Source: Adiantum capillus-veneris (taxonomy: Eukaryota > Streptophyta > Polypodiopsida > Polypodiales > Pteridaceae). From it: a DNA stretch of 64,000 bases. The position numbers were made by a program, and so were the translations under genes. Below, piece by piece: positions 32,763-42,932 of the stretch (the first letter of the stretch is position 1; each line of letters begins with the position of its first letter). The stretch lies in the NCBI GenBank assembly GCA_014529385.2, contig CM043954.1:95809247-95873246 (forward strand), read 5' to 3'. The notes below the pieces were generated by a model. It was not told the DNA's origin and did no database searches. It saw only the letters and a list, made by a program, of their open reading frames with translations.

Positions 32763-33726
32763 ATGAAAACAAGAAGGATAAAAACCCAAATTACCATGCA
32801 AAATGAATTACATGAAACGAAAGAACAACTGAAACAAGAGAGAGATAGTAAAACTGCTGAGGACAACAACAAGCCGAGGAAAGCATCCTCAAGGGGATCA
32901 GTCTTGGTCGAGAAAGTGCTAGAGCCTTTAGATGCTCTATTACAAGCGTATGAAGCAAAGCTAAAAACAAACCAAACCTTAGAGCAGAGGTGGTTGACTT
33001 ATCATCAACCAGAAACAAAAACGAAGCGTTTGGAAATGTGTAAACACCTCATTGAAACAGCCCAGGCATTGATGGAACCTAATGCGATTAGAACCCTAGA
33101 ACAAGAAGTGCTGATTCACAAGGAGCGAGAAAAATGAAGATCGATGAATCAGAACAGGTAAACGGACCCAGGCCTGAAACTATGTTGTCATTGGATCACC
33201 GAGTGGTACCGAAGACACTGATGATGCTAAGTCAATGACTATAATGCCAATTCCAGAAGTGGAAGAACCATGGCCACAACACTTATGGGAAACCATTAGA
33301 AATAGAAAGAACGGAAGCGCAACGTTACAGTCTGCACCAATTCTTGAGGTTAACATGGACAACGAATTTTATCCAGGATATATACAATCATTGTATGGAT
33401 ATGCAGGAATGGAGGTTTTGATGGAAAGCAAAGCTCAATCCCTGAAAACCCTGCCTTCATTTATAGGTGAACACGAGGCACAATCGGAGATAAGATTAGT
33501 TCCATCCTAGATGAGAGCTGTTCCACAAATGATTGACTCAAAAAGTCTTCAAGAGATTTTGTGGACACCTGTAACATGCACAATCACACTGTCAGAACTC
33601 TTGAGAGTCAGACCACACTTATGGGAAGACATGGGGAAACATTTAGAGAACAAAGGAATAAAGATTCCTCTTCAGAAAAACCCTACGGTAGAAGAAAACA
33701 AACGGGAAGGTCAACCCAAAGCCTAA
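32763..33726 (+). pseudogene. Element A+ Gag-protease linker
   Basis: Segments 32763-33137 (helical, Lys/Glu-rich), 33235-33510 (PWPQHLWETIRNRKNGSATL, then SAPILEVNMDN and QSLYGYAG) and 33511-33726 (TCTITLSELLRVRPHLWEDM) align with 17067-17642 of A-. It is broken by a stop at 33508-33510 and shifts. Confidence 0.75.
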
Positions 33727-33729
33727 CAT

Positions 33730-34185
33730 GTGCCCATAAACAAGGTCGGAGATTACTGTGAAGGTGAGGAAGGTAATACAACCTTACCTGTCGAATATCA
33801 GGATATAAAGACGATAGCTATTCTAGACAGTGGAGCGAGAGTTGCGATTGCTACAAAGAAAATCTGGGAGAAATGGGGTCGTCCAGCTCTCAGAAAGACG
33901 AGAATAAAACTGCAACTCGCAGATGGGTATGTAGAGAGACCATTGGGAATCCTGGACCAAATAGTTGTAACTTCGTGTGGAATTAACTATGAGCACACTT
34001 TTGCCGTGGTAGATTTTGGAAAAACGAACAAGTTTGACATTATTTTGGGGCGACCTTTTATGCGTCAACTCAAAATGATACAAGATTGGGGGTATGACCA
34101 AATTTACCTAAGGCATGAAGAACTAATAACAAAAATCAACATGAAGGATCACAGCTATAGAGACGTTGCAAAAACACCACGGTGA
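33730..34185 (+). CDS. Element A+ retropepsin
   Basis: 151 open codons. The active-site loop is AILDSGARVAIATKKIW near residues 37-53, and the C-terminal box FDIILGRPFMRQLKMIQDW is at about 107-125. The conserved D-S-G is intact. It matures the polyprotein; it is followed by NMKDHSYRDVAKTP, also conserved in A-. Confidence 0.88.
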   Translation: MPINKVGDYCEGEEGNTTLPVEYQDIKTIAILDSGARVAIATKKIWEKWGRPALRKTRIKLQLADGYVERPLGILDQIVVTSCGINYEHTFAVVDFGKTNKFDIILGRPFMRQLKMIQDWGYDQIYLRHEELITKINMKDHSYRDVAKTPR

Positions 34186-34224
34186 GAATTTGATTCAACC
34201 ACAGTGATTGGAAAATAAATACCT

Positions 34225-35509
34225 GTGTGGTTACAAACGAAAGCACATCTCTGGATGTGTGGAGCATCTGATTGTGGAGACTTAATAAAAGAGGAATGTG
34301 TGTTCGAAAGATCAGTAGAAGATGAGGCTTATCTCCCAAAACCTTTCCCTGAACATTTATTTGAGCCATTTGGGTGGACTCAAATATTGTCAACCTTGGA
34401 TGTATGTGCTAACGAATGCACGCCTATAAAATTTTGTGACGATGAAGGATACGACCTAGTAATGTTGCAAATGGCTAGCGTCCTCCTTGAGTCAGGATCA
34501 GAGAGCGAGGAACGAGAAGAACCACTACATGAGACTGAGTGTAAAAGAATAGTTGATGAGATATCTGTAGTGGACGATAGGAATCGAACAGAGGAGGAAT
34601 TCACAGACTCACTAAGCGATGACCTTCCATCACTGGGTGATGAAGGTCACATGATAGATGATGATGATGAAAGATCAAGTGGATCGGAGACGAATAGGAA
34701 GTATATGTCAAGATCGGACAGGTTTTACAAGTTTTCTAACCAAAAACCTAGTCGACAAGAGCGGTATAGATCAAAGAGAACAAGGAAATCAAGAGCAAAT
34801 AAGCATAAACCCATGCCTCTTATCAATGACAAAACGGGATATCTAAGGCTTGTAAAAGCTGACGATTATGTCAAAGACAAGGTCACTAACCGGTTTGTCA
34901 AAACTAAACCATGGAAAAACAACAAGAAGAACAAGCGCGAAAAAGCAAACGATTGAGACACATAAGGAGGGGAAAACAGGGTCTAGAATGACCAAAACAG
35001 AGTACAATAAGCTCAAACTGACCCTCAAAGACATATGGACAATTGAAATGGAAACAGATGAGGACACGGATTCTGACAAGATGGATGTGCCGTCCCATTA
35101 TAAGAAGTATACAATACAAGATAGGAAAACCATAGTGCAACAACCGATGAGGGAATTGAAGGAACCTGGTACATCATACGACGGTCCTGAAAAAGCCAAA
35201 CGAATAGATCTAGCAGAGCCAGGAGAAGATCCAAAACCTGCATATATTGCCATGGATCTTACTGAAGAAGAGGAAAAGCTTTTGATAGCTACGCTTAAAC
35301 AGTATAGAGAGGTGTTTGCATGGTCATACAAAGATCTGAAGGGGGTGGATCCAAGTATCTGTCAACACACAATATCCCTTAAGAATGATGCCAAACCAAG
35401 CAAACAACGTCCTTATACTTACAATGAGACGTTTGCAAGGAAGATCAAGGAGGAGATAGATAAGCTGAAAGAGGCAGAGTTTATCTACGAAATTGAGCAT
35501 ACTGACTAG
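34225..35509 (+). pseudogene. Element A+ protease-RT spacer
   Basis: Two overlapping frames cover this: an acidic one (34225-34956, FPEHLFEPFGWTQIL, DDDDERSSGSE) and a second (34868-35509) with YKKYTIQDRKT, KRIDLAEPGEDPKP and KQRPYTYNETFARKIKEEID that leads into the RT fingers. Matches A- 15420-16587. The RT Trp just after 35506 is a TAG (TGG to TAG). Confidence 0.8.
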
Positions 35510-35521
35510 GTTTCACCGATT

Positions 35522-36373
35522 GTGGTGGTCCCGAAGAAAAATGGAAAGTTGAGAGTGTGCGTCAATCTCAAGAAGGTAAATGCTGCTACGATTCGGGACA
35601 ACTATCCCCTCCCCATTACTGATCATGTAATAGAAAGAGTGGCAGGAAAAGAAGCCTACAGTTTCTTAGATGGCTTTTCAAGCTACAACCAACTCGCAAT
35701 AAAGCCAGAGGATCAGCACAAGACGGCTTTTGCAACTGAATGGGGTATTTTTTCATTCAGGGTAATGGCTTTTGGCTTAACGAATACACCAGCCACATTT
35801 CAGAGGCTGATGGGTCATGCTTTTAAAGAATATCTAAGACAACTCTTAGAAATTTACATGGATGACTTGTGCGTTCACTCTCTCGTAAGATTGGAGCACA
35901 TAGAGCACTTGACCAAAGTGTTCAACAAATGCAGACTGTATCGGATTTTCCTGAACCCGGAGAAATGTGTCTTCATGGTAACACAAGGCAAAATATTGGG
36001 ACATATAGTGTCCAAAAATGATATTTTGACAAACATGGAGAAGATCACCATAATTGTTGATCTACCACGACCAGTAAAGGTAAAGGAGGTACAGGCATTT
36101 ATGGGCCATTGTGGATATTATCGCAGATTTATCTACTCATACGCTATAATTGCAAAACCACTTTACGCGTTGATAACTAAATTTGAGTGGACAAATGAGT
36201 GTGAGAAGGCTTTTCAAACTTTGAAGCAAAGATTGATATCTGCTCCAATTTTTAAGACTCCGGATTGGGAAAAGATATTCCACGTCCACGTAGATGCATC
36301 AGCATATGCTATAGGATGCATACTTGCACAACCTAGAGAAAACAAAATGGATTCCAATCAATTACTCCAGTAG
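35522..36373 (+). CDS. pol: Element A+ reverse transcriptase and start of RNase H (283 codons)
   Basis: RT motifs: VVPKKNGKLRVCVNLKKVN at the start, FLDGFSSYNQLAI, FSFRVMAFGLTNTPATF and catalytic IYMDDLCVHS (about 35856-35885); connection VQAFMGHCGYYRRF. The end enters RNase H with FHVHVDASAYAIGCILAQP, keeping the first Asp. Good length and intact RT active site, but fused to broken neighbours. Confidence 0.9.
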   Translation: MVVPKKNGKLRVCVNLKKVNAATIRDNYPLPITDHVIERVAGKEAYSFLDGFSSYNQLAIKPEDQHKTAFATEWGIFSFRVMAFGLTNTPATFQRLMGHAFKEYLRQLLEIYMDDLCVHSLVRLEHIEHLTKVFNKCRLYRIFLNPEKCVFMVTQGKILGHIVSKNDILTNMEKITIIVDLPRPVKVKEVQAFMGHCGYYRRFIYSYAIIAKPLYALITKFEWTNECEKAFQTLKQRLISAPIFKTPDWEKIFHVHVDASAYAIGCILAQPRENKMDSNQLLQ

Positions 36374-36818
36374 ACAACTAAACAGTGCAGAGAAGAATTA
36401 CACAACAACTGAAAGGGAGGGTTTGGGTATGATCTATACTGTAAAAAAGTTTAGATATTACCTACTTTCCAATAAATTTTTATTCTTCGTTGATCACCAA
36501 GCACTGTTGTACTTGGTAACAAAACCTTGTAGTACGGGGCGGATTATACGATGGTTCATCATACTGCTCGAGTTTGACTTCACGATTGTAGTCAAAAAAG
36601 GAACTACACACCAAAGAGTGGATCATTTATCTAGAATGGTGCATGGAGAACACCCTGTAGGAGTTGCTGATGATTTGCCAGATGCATATCTCTTCAACAT
36701 AGAAATGGTTCCAAGATGGAGCGAGGATGTAATTCCTTTGTTGACTATTGGGTCATTGAATTTGACAAGACAACCATCTACCATTGCAGCATCTAGATCA
36801 TTGGTAATGCTAGCTTGA
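36324..36818 (+). pseudogene. pol: Element A+ RNase H C-terminal part
   Basis: After a one-base shift near 36345, YSSRQLNSAEKNYTTTEREG, FFVDHQALLYLV and RWFIILLEFDF give the rest of RNase H. The reading ends in the first tether segment (VPRWSEDVIPLLTIG). Confidence 0.85.
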
Positions 36819-38275
36819 AGGCTATACAAACACGGATCGGATCAAATCCTTAGGCTTTGTGTCGAATCAAGTGAACAGAACTTGTATTTAAACTAGGCTC
36901 ATGTACAAACAACGGGTATTCACAATGGGCATGCACAGACGTATCAAAGATTGATGAGAATGGGTGTATATTGGTTGAAAATTCAAAAAAGTGTTCATAT
37001 GCATATCAAATCATGTGTTATCTGCACTTTTCAAAAGCCGATAGAACACGCGACTCTATTCAAATTATCTATAGCACCCCGATGGAGTAACTACATTTTA
37101 GAATACCTCACCACCGAAATATTGCCTGAAGGGATGAGTAGATCACGTATCAAAACGATCACGAAAGAGGCAGAAAACAATGTATTGATTGAGGACAATC
37201 TTTAACAGAGGGTAAAAGACAATTAATTGAGAATGTGTGAGACGAAAGAGGAATACGTTCCTATCTTAGAGCAAGCACATGGCGGACAAGCTGGAGGACA
37301 TTTCTCAACTCTGACAAAACGGCCAAAGCAATTCTTATTGCTGGCATATGGTGGCCTACACTATTGATGGATGCCGAAGAGTTTGTGAAACGATGTGACG
37401 ATTGCCAGAGGACAAAGATTCCTAGAGCATGAGATGACATGCCCTTGAGACCAATGATGGGGGCAAGAGCATTTGCGAAATGGGGAATAGATTTTGTAGG
37501 ACCAATTGCGCCTCCTGGATATAAAACGCATGCTCAATACTTTATTGTGGCAACAGATTATCTAACAAAGTGGGTTGAAGCAAAATGATGCAAAAACGAC
37601 AGCACAATTTTTGTATTAGAACATTTTCACCAGATATGGCTTACCAATAGAGATAGTGAGCGATAGAGGGACTCATTTCATCAATGAAGTGATCGAATTC
37701 CTATTGGATGAATTCATGGTAATTCACAGGAAGTCAGCTCTCTATCACCCACAAGCTAACGGCCAAGCAGAAAGTACAAACAAGATTTTGGTGACAATTC
37801 TCACGAAAATTGTTAGTGAATCGAGAGCCGACTGGGATCAAAAGTTGCATTCAGCTTTCTGGGCATATACAGTAGCGTACAAACCTCAATCGGAACGACT
37901 CCGTTTAACATGGTTTATGGAATTCAAGCAATTTTTCCACTTGAATTTCTTATCCCCACACTTCAAGTAGCTAAAGAATTAGAATGGACAGGCCATGAAT
38001 TATCCAATCAAATAGATAATTTGGAAAAAGTGGATGAAACTAGATTGAGAGCAGTTGCATCAGTCTACGCGCAAAAACGAAACATGAAATCATTCTTTGA
38101 CCAACATGTTCTCAGCAAGGAATTTGCTACGGGGGATTACGTCTTAATGTATACCCTGAAACAACATTCCCGGAAACTCAAAAAGCGAGGCAATGGACCC
38201 TATGTGATTCATGACATATCATCTAGCGGTGCCATTAAGCTTGCGACATTAGAGGGAGAGGAGATGCCTAATTAG
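36690..38275 (+). pseudogene. pol: Element A+ integrase with duplicated tether-HHCC module
   Basis: First module: tether VPRWSEDVIPLLTIG, box RLYKHGSDQILRLCV, histidines in AHVQTTGIH (36897-36923), CVIC at 37015-37024. Second: tether APRWSNYILEYLT, EEYVPILEQAHGGQAGGHF (to 37301), CDDC at 37394-37405. Core: GIDFVGP near 37480-37500 in a shifted frame, VSDRGTHF near 37655 and HPQANGQAESTNK (Glu kept). C-terminal module 37910-38275 ends PYVIHDISSSGAIKLATLEG. Many stops and shifts. The integrase function is secure; the double zinc module is the odd feature. Confidence 0.85.
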
Positions 38276-38283
38276 ATTAGTGG

Positions 38284-39340
38284 TTGTGTAGATTAAAGAA
38301 GTACAACCTACCACTAACCTCGGAGATGCTCGCCAAAATCCACGCTGCGAAGGAGCGCAAGAACAAAGCAAATGAGACAAAAGCTCAAGCACAGGAGGAG
38401 GCCAGAATCAGGATTTTAAATCGGAAACAGAAACTACAACAACAAAGACTTCCTCAACCAGCATATAATGCTCAAATTCCTCTTTCTATAATTCACACTG
38501 ATGAGTAATGGGAAATAGGAATTGATGTTCTCATCAATATCAGACTTCTGAATGGCAGATATCAATGAGCATTGATCGACACAGGGGCAAGAGTCAATGT
38601 GGTCAACTTCTCCACTTACAAGATGCTTACCGACGAACCTCTAGTGCAATCCACACGAGATTTACAAGCCGCAAATGGGGCAACAATGCCAACATTGGGG
38701 ATAGTAAACTTACCAATCAATATTGATGGAACTAGTTGTCCTCATCAATTTTTTGTAATGAAAGACAGAAAAATCAGAGAATCACTATGTTTGGGAGTTC
38801 CATGGATGAGAACGTACAATGCAGTTACCGAATGGTCAGAACATGCGCCGATGTACACACACAATTTTAACACGTACATGACTCCATTCGCCAAAATAGA
38901 TCACTCGTGGCCAGTTATCCCCATTGACACAAAGCAATCAGCTCATCGGGCCAGAAACACAGAAAACTTATGTTCGGAAAGTATGGATAAAGAAAATCGT
39001 CATGCAGAACAAACAGAGACAGATATGGCTACCCAAGGCACAACTCCCGATGAAAGCAACACCATATCAAAGACCTTCAGGAGCTAATCCAGAATGGAAA
39101 TGGCAACCAAAGTTGGAGACAACCAAAAATTCAGGGACAAAGATCTAAGGCGACCAAAAAGTCAACACAGGAAGCCTGAACTAACAAAATGGCAATGGAA
39201 ACCTAAGAAAATTTAGGAACCTACATCAAAATCAGCAAATATGAAAAAAATTGAATACAAATGGGTTTCAAAAATAGTTGCCATAAAAAAACCAACAATC
39301 AAGGAGAGAGCAATCAAACTGCAAGCTCTTTTGTAAATGT
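38284..39340 (+). pseudogene. PR2+: second retropepsin-like ORF of element A+
   Basis: Directly after integrase. Segment 38284-38508 begins LKKYNLPLTSEMLAKIHAAK and is basic and Gln-rich. Segment 38569-39087 has ALIDTGARVNVVNFSTYKML, a retropepsin D-T-G-A loop, and about 80 codons later LCLGVPWMRTYNAV in place of a LLGxPW box. A shift near 38930 is followed by Trp/Lys repeats (VWIKK, IWLPK, WKWQPK, WQWKPK, YKWVSK) to 39330. A TGA lies just before the Ala of the loop. Same layout in A-. Role unknown: protease, or an inactive binding domain. Confidence 0.75.
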
Positions 39341-39378
39341 GCCAAGTGCACCATAAGGTGCCACTTGGCACATTTACA
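39332..39378. repeat. 47-bp near-perfect hairpin
   Basis: Arms TGTAAATGTGCCAAGTGCACC and GGTGCCACTTGGCACATTTACA pair over 21 bases with one bulge and a four-base loop (ATAA). It lies at the end of PR2+. It could be a terminator-like RNA fold, a small inverted-repeat element or an LTR tip. Confidence 0.85.
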
Positions 39379-40260
39379 AGCATTTTCCCGTTTCGGGGTT
39401 GCCGCCTAAAAATCTCCCAACTAGTTGCCCATTTGACTTAACGGCAAAGTAAGAAAATGTTCCCCTTGTCATTCCGGAGGTAATGACGCAAACACATTTT
39501 CAGGTCCCAAAATAGCAGTTTCCTAAATTTTAGGAGATGCTTCCATTATATCTTTCTAGGTCATCTGATCCCCTTTGTACACTGCAGCCACACCCAAAAC
39601 TGAAATGTAGCCTCTGTAGCAAAGGATTCCACTTTGGCTAGTCAATGACCCCACTTTGGCTAACCATAGTCTTTGTCCAACCTTAGTGCTCTCTTGCCCA
39701 CAGGCTTGGACTCCCTCTGGACAGTTCCACACTAGCTATGCAATGCAGGGCAGTTAGATTTCCCGAGGGGTGTTTCCAAGAAGTGAAAGTAAATCAATAA
39801 TAAGAAAGAAATCAGCAAAAAGGATAGATAGTAGTCACACGCTGGTGACAAGAAGCCTCTAGTCTCTATGATCTTGCGGCTTATTAGAGCCAAGGCTTCA
39901 GTACCACATGACATTATTCGAGCAAAGCTAGCTGCCCGCCCCCACTAGTGGTTGAGGCGCTTACCAGATTAGTCTCCTTTTTACACCGCTTGTGGGACCT
40001 CCCTAGAGACAGATATGCCCGCCTAGCACTTGAGTCCTCTTGACAATTAGCTTTGCAGGGAGACACAACATGCTTGTATGGGGAGATGACATCATGGTTT
40101 CAGGTACATGGATTTAGCATGGACAGATTCCCCTACTCATTGGATGCACCATCTTTGACTCTTACATAGTCCGAGATCACCAGGCTCATCCGCCAAGACC
40201 TGACTCAGCTAAATACTAGGAGGACTTGGATACAGCCGGCACAGGAGTTGGCACGACCAA
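39379..40260. other. Non-coding stretch after PR2+
   Basis: No sustained frame and no LTR match to 27563-28464 found by eye. The 60-codon minus frame at 39732-39914 looks like chance. From about 40080 the plus strand begins to resemble degenerate Gag. Confidence 0.4.
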
Positions 40261-40275
40261 GAATACGAACGTGAT

Positions 40276-40479
40276 GTGATCACAGCTTGGAATCATGTGA
40301 AAATGACCAAGGAAGACACATTGGATACCTACTGTCAGAGATTTTGGGACACTTTCTTACTGGTCTCTTCTTTTAAAAAAATTACGTTCAAGCAGCAGAT
40401 TGAGCGATTTTGCTATGGTCTACCCAAAGAGATACCAGATTATTGTTTGTTGCAGAAGTTGAGTCCATGTAACGACTGA
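40276..40479 (+). pseudogene. gag: Orphan Gag fragment
   Basis: The 67 codons include ITAWNHVKMTKEDTLDTYCQ, then FWDTFL and QQIERFCYGLP, the plant retrotransposon Gag pattern. It resembles no other Gag in this window closely, so it comes from another element. It ends where a minus-strand LTR piece starts. Confidence 0.65.
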
Positions 40480-40666
40480 TGGGACACACAAGCAAGGGTT
40501 TTCCATGCACAGGGGCAGAATCTCCATTGCTTTCTTTTGTTCCCCCATTTCTCTTCATCTCCCCGCAGATGAGTAGTCTGAGGAGTGTCGTCTCTATTGG
40601 ATTCATGGTTAGGACCCATGTGTGCTGCAGAAAAGGATCAGATTTTCCGTAGAAGAAGAATCGTTT

Positions 40667-40680
40667 GAGCTCTGGTACCA
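40667..40680 (-). other. Initiator tRNA-Met type PBS of a minus-strand LTR fragment
   Basis: On the minus strand TGGTACCAGAGCTC follows the LTR end by one base; the canonical site is TGGTATCAGAGC. It is the 5' part of a minus-strand element whose body stops near 40485. Confidence 0.7.
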
Positions 40681-40681
40681 C

Positions 40682-40761
40682 TGTCACAGGCTTGGACACT
40701 CCAAGCGAGAAATTAACAACAACACATGAACAAAAGCTGCAAATGATTAAATTGAACTTGA

Positions 40762-40816
<55 letters not shown>

Positions 40817-41157
40817 GAGAGTCGACATGGAACGTCAGAGTTCCATTCCCAAATGCACTGGCCCAAAAGAGTGGCGATCACAAAAGTACAAATCCCATGG
40901 GTCCAACTCTCCAAGACTCTGCATCCAAATGCTCTCTTAGAGTGCCTCCCAAAGATGCTTATAATCAGTACAAGGGATGCCCAAAAGCAAAGCCTCATAA
41001 GCATTAGATTCAAAAGCTTCTGCCCCAGAAGCTTTTACCCCAAAAACTGGTGCAAATCTCCTTTTCCGTAGAGCTGCTTCCACATCAACACTTTTCCAAT
41101 TTTTTCGGGAGTGTTGTATAGTTGCCACGTCAGCAATAGGCTCCGGTTCGACCCACA
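40682..41157 (-). repeat. LTR of a minus-strand element (about 476 bp)
   Basis: Minus-strand ends are TGTGGGTCGAACC and GCCTGTGACA, and a PBS follows. The LTR contains the GA microsatellite. The rest of the element is missing, apart from about 180 bases after the PBS that hold a short possible Gag start (MNPIETTLLRLL). Confidence 0.6.
40764..40811. repeat. GA dinucleotide microsatellite (about 24 units)
   Basis: Uninterrupted GAGAGA tract inside the LTR at 40682-41157, near its PBS-proximal end. GA tracts in plant LTR leaders are common. The Arg-Glu repeats predicted from it are not protein. Confidence 0.95.
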
Positions 41158-42932
41158 TATGGTATGCAGATTATATCGGGATCAAAAGTAAGGAAAATCA
41201 GCCCTATGTCACGACAACCTTGGGAAGATATGGGTTAGGTAGGCCAAATTCTAGCTCATTGTTCATTTTCACATTTTGAGAGAGAAGAAGAGAGCTTCTT
41301 GACCTAGAGCGAGCTGCCACATTTCTACCCCATACGGACGATCGGAGCCAGCATTTCATACCAGATTTCACAGGTATGTTCCTTATCAAGTAAAGATCAA
41401 GTCTATTACGCATGCAAGCGCGAATCATTGCCCAAATGGGCGAATGGATCAAATCAAAGTCAGAGTGAGTCAAATAGGTCAAGGGCCCTTAGAGGCATCA
41501 TGACAAAAAAAATTCAAGCATAGAACACATCAATGTGTTCCCCACAATTTCAGAACAAAGCCATGTGGTCAGAAAGCATTTTGGTGGTGGTACAACGATC
41601 GCGATCAGTGTACCCCACTGACCAAACTTGGCACAGAAATTGCAAAAGGCCTCCTCTCAGCTTCGCCAACAAACTGCAGGTATCAAAAATCAAATTGGGG
41701 TCCATGGTACGATCGCGATCGGTGCCCCCAGATGCAGGTTTTAGAAATTTTGGCTTGACCCAGGCTTAGAACTCAGTGAGGGATACACTTTCTTGGATTT
41801 TCATGAAAAATGCACAAATTTTGCTCATAGAATGGGCCAAATTTGTCAAACACACCTGAATCGGGAAATTTGACCTACAACTACCAAAATTCGACTGAAA
41901 ATTATGATGGGTGGTTTGAAAGGCATACATGTCCGACTAGGAGTCAGCACAGTAGTAGAAAACCCTGAATGGAGCTCAGAATCTCCTACCAGGACAGAGA
42001 TGACCATTTCAATCTCGAGTGATCACACAAGGGAAGAATTTGGCCGAACTAATGTCAAAGACTAAAAGGTGGCTTAGAGATTCCCAATTATCCCATTGGT
42101 ATCCAAAGAATGTCTGGAAAATGCCCAAGTCTGGAAAATCTCCCAAGACGGGGTAAAAAGTGTCTGATCAAGTCAGAATCTAACAGCGGAGTAGGCTGAT
42201 GATAGAAACACGTCATGGAAGCTGTAAAAGTTCAAAAACTAACATCAACTAACTCCGGGCTCCAACCAGAATTCATCAGGAAAACCAAATATGGTTAGAC
42301 TTAGTAAAATAAGGTCAAACACTGAAAAATTACTCTAATTTGTTCATTTTAAGTCCAAACTTGAAAATAAATCATCAGTGGGCTAGGCAGGCATAGGGGA
42401 CCAAAGCCATCCAGTTTTCACCCAAAAAAGCCCACGTACTACGATCACGATCGGTGTACCTCAGCATCAGATTTTGACCAAAACATAACAGATCTCTTGT
42501 ACACATCTTGTTCAAGTCACACATCAAGTTTCAAGCCAATTGGACATCAAAAACCCATGAAAAATCAAAGTCTAGTCCAAAACTCCCTTGTAACCCAAAA
42601 TTGGGACTTATAAACTCAAAAGTGGTTGAAATAAAAGACAGAGTGGACCAAAATGACCCTCTAGCCATCAGCAAACCACTCATGTGATCAAATATCATTT
42701 TGGCCTCTGTACTATGATCGCGATCGGTGTACCTCAGGCCTAGATTTGGCTTAGATTTCAATCAGTCATAGCTCTAGTCTTCCTAGTCCCATTGGTGAAA
42801 TATGGACAAGAATGGATGAGATTTGTTCAAGTTATGATCAATTTTAACTTTTTAACTGTTTTTTACTAAAAGTCTAAATGCTACTGGTTGCGAAAGGAAA
42901 ATCTTGAGGGCTTGTGATTCTAATGACACAGA
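41158..42932 (+). other. Non-coding zone before ORF X+
   Basis: No conserved coding frame. It has the composition and phrases of the element A+ leader (AAATTTGGCC, CAGATTTTGACC) and holds the right motif cluster. It ends TAATGACACAGA just before the ORF X+ start, a possible splice acceptor. Confidence 0.55.
41590..42735 (+). repeat. Right cluster of the near-palindromic motif (4 copies)
   Basis: Copies at 41590-41616, 41707-41729, 42436-42462 and 42709-42735 share the core CGATCGCGATCGGTGTACC. They match the left cluster at 28124-29612 in sequence and orientation. Confidence 0.85.

Noticed and set aside
40747-41013. Predicted Arg-Glu and Ser-Leu repeat proteins
   Set aside because: They are translations of a GA microsatellite inside an LTR.
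39379-41580. 3' LTR of element A+
   Set aside because: No stretch matches the 5' LTR at 27563-28464 by eye; an alignment program would be needed to exclude a diverged one.
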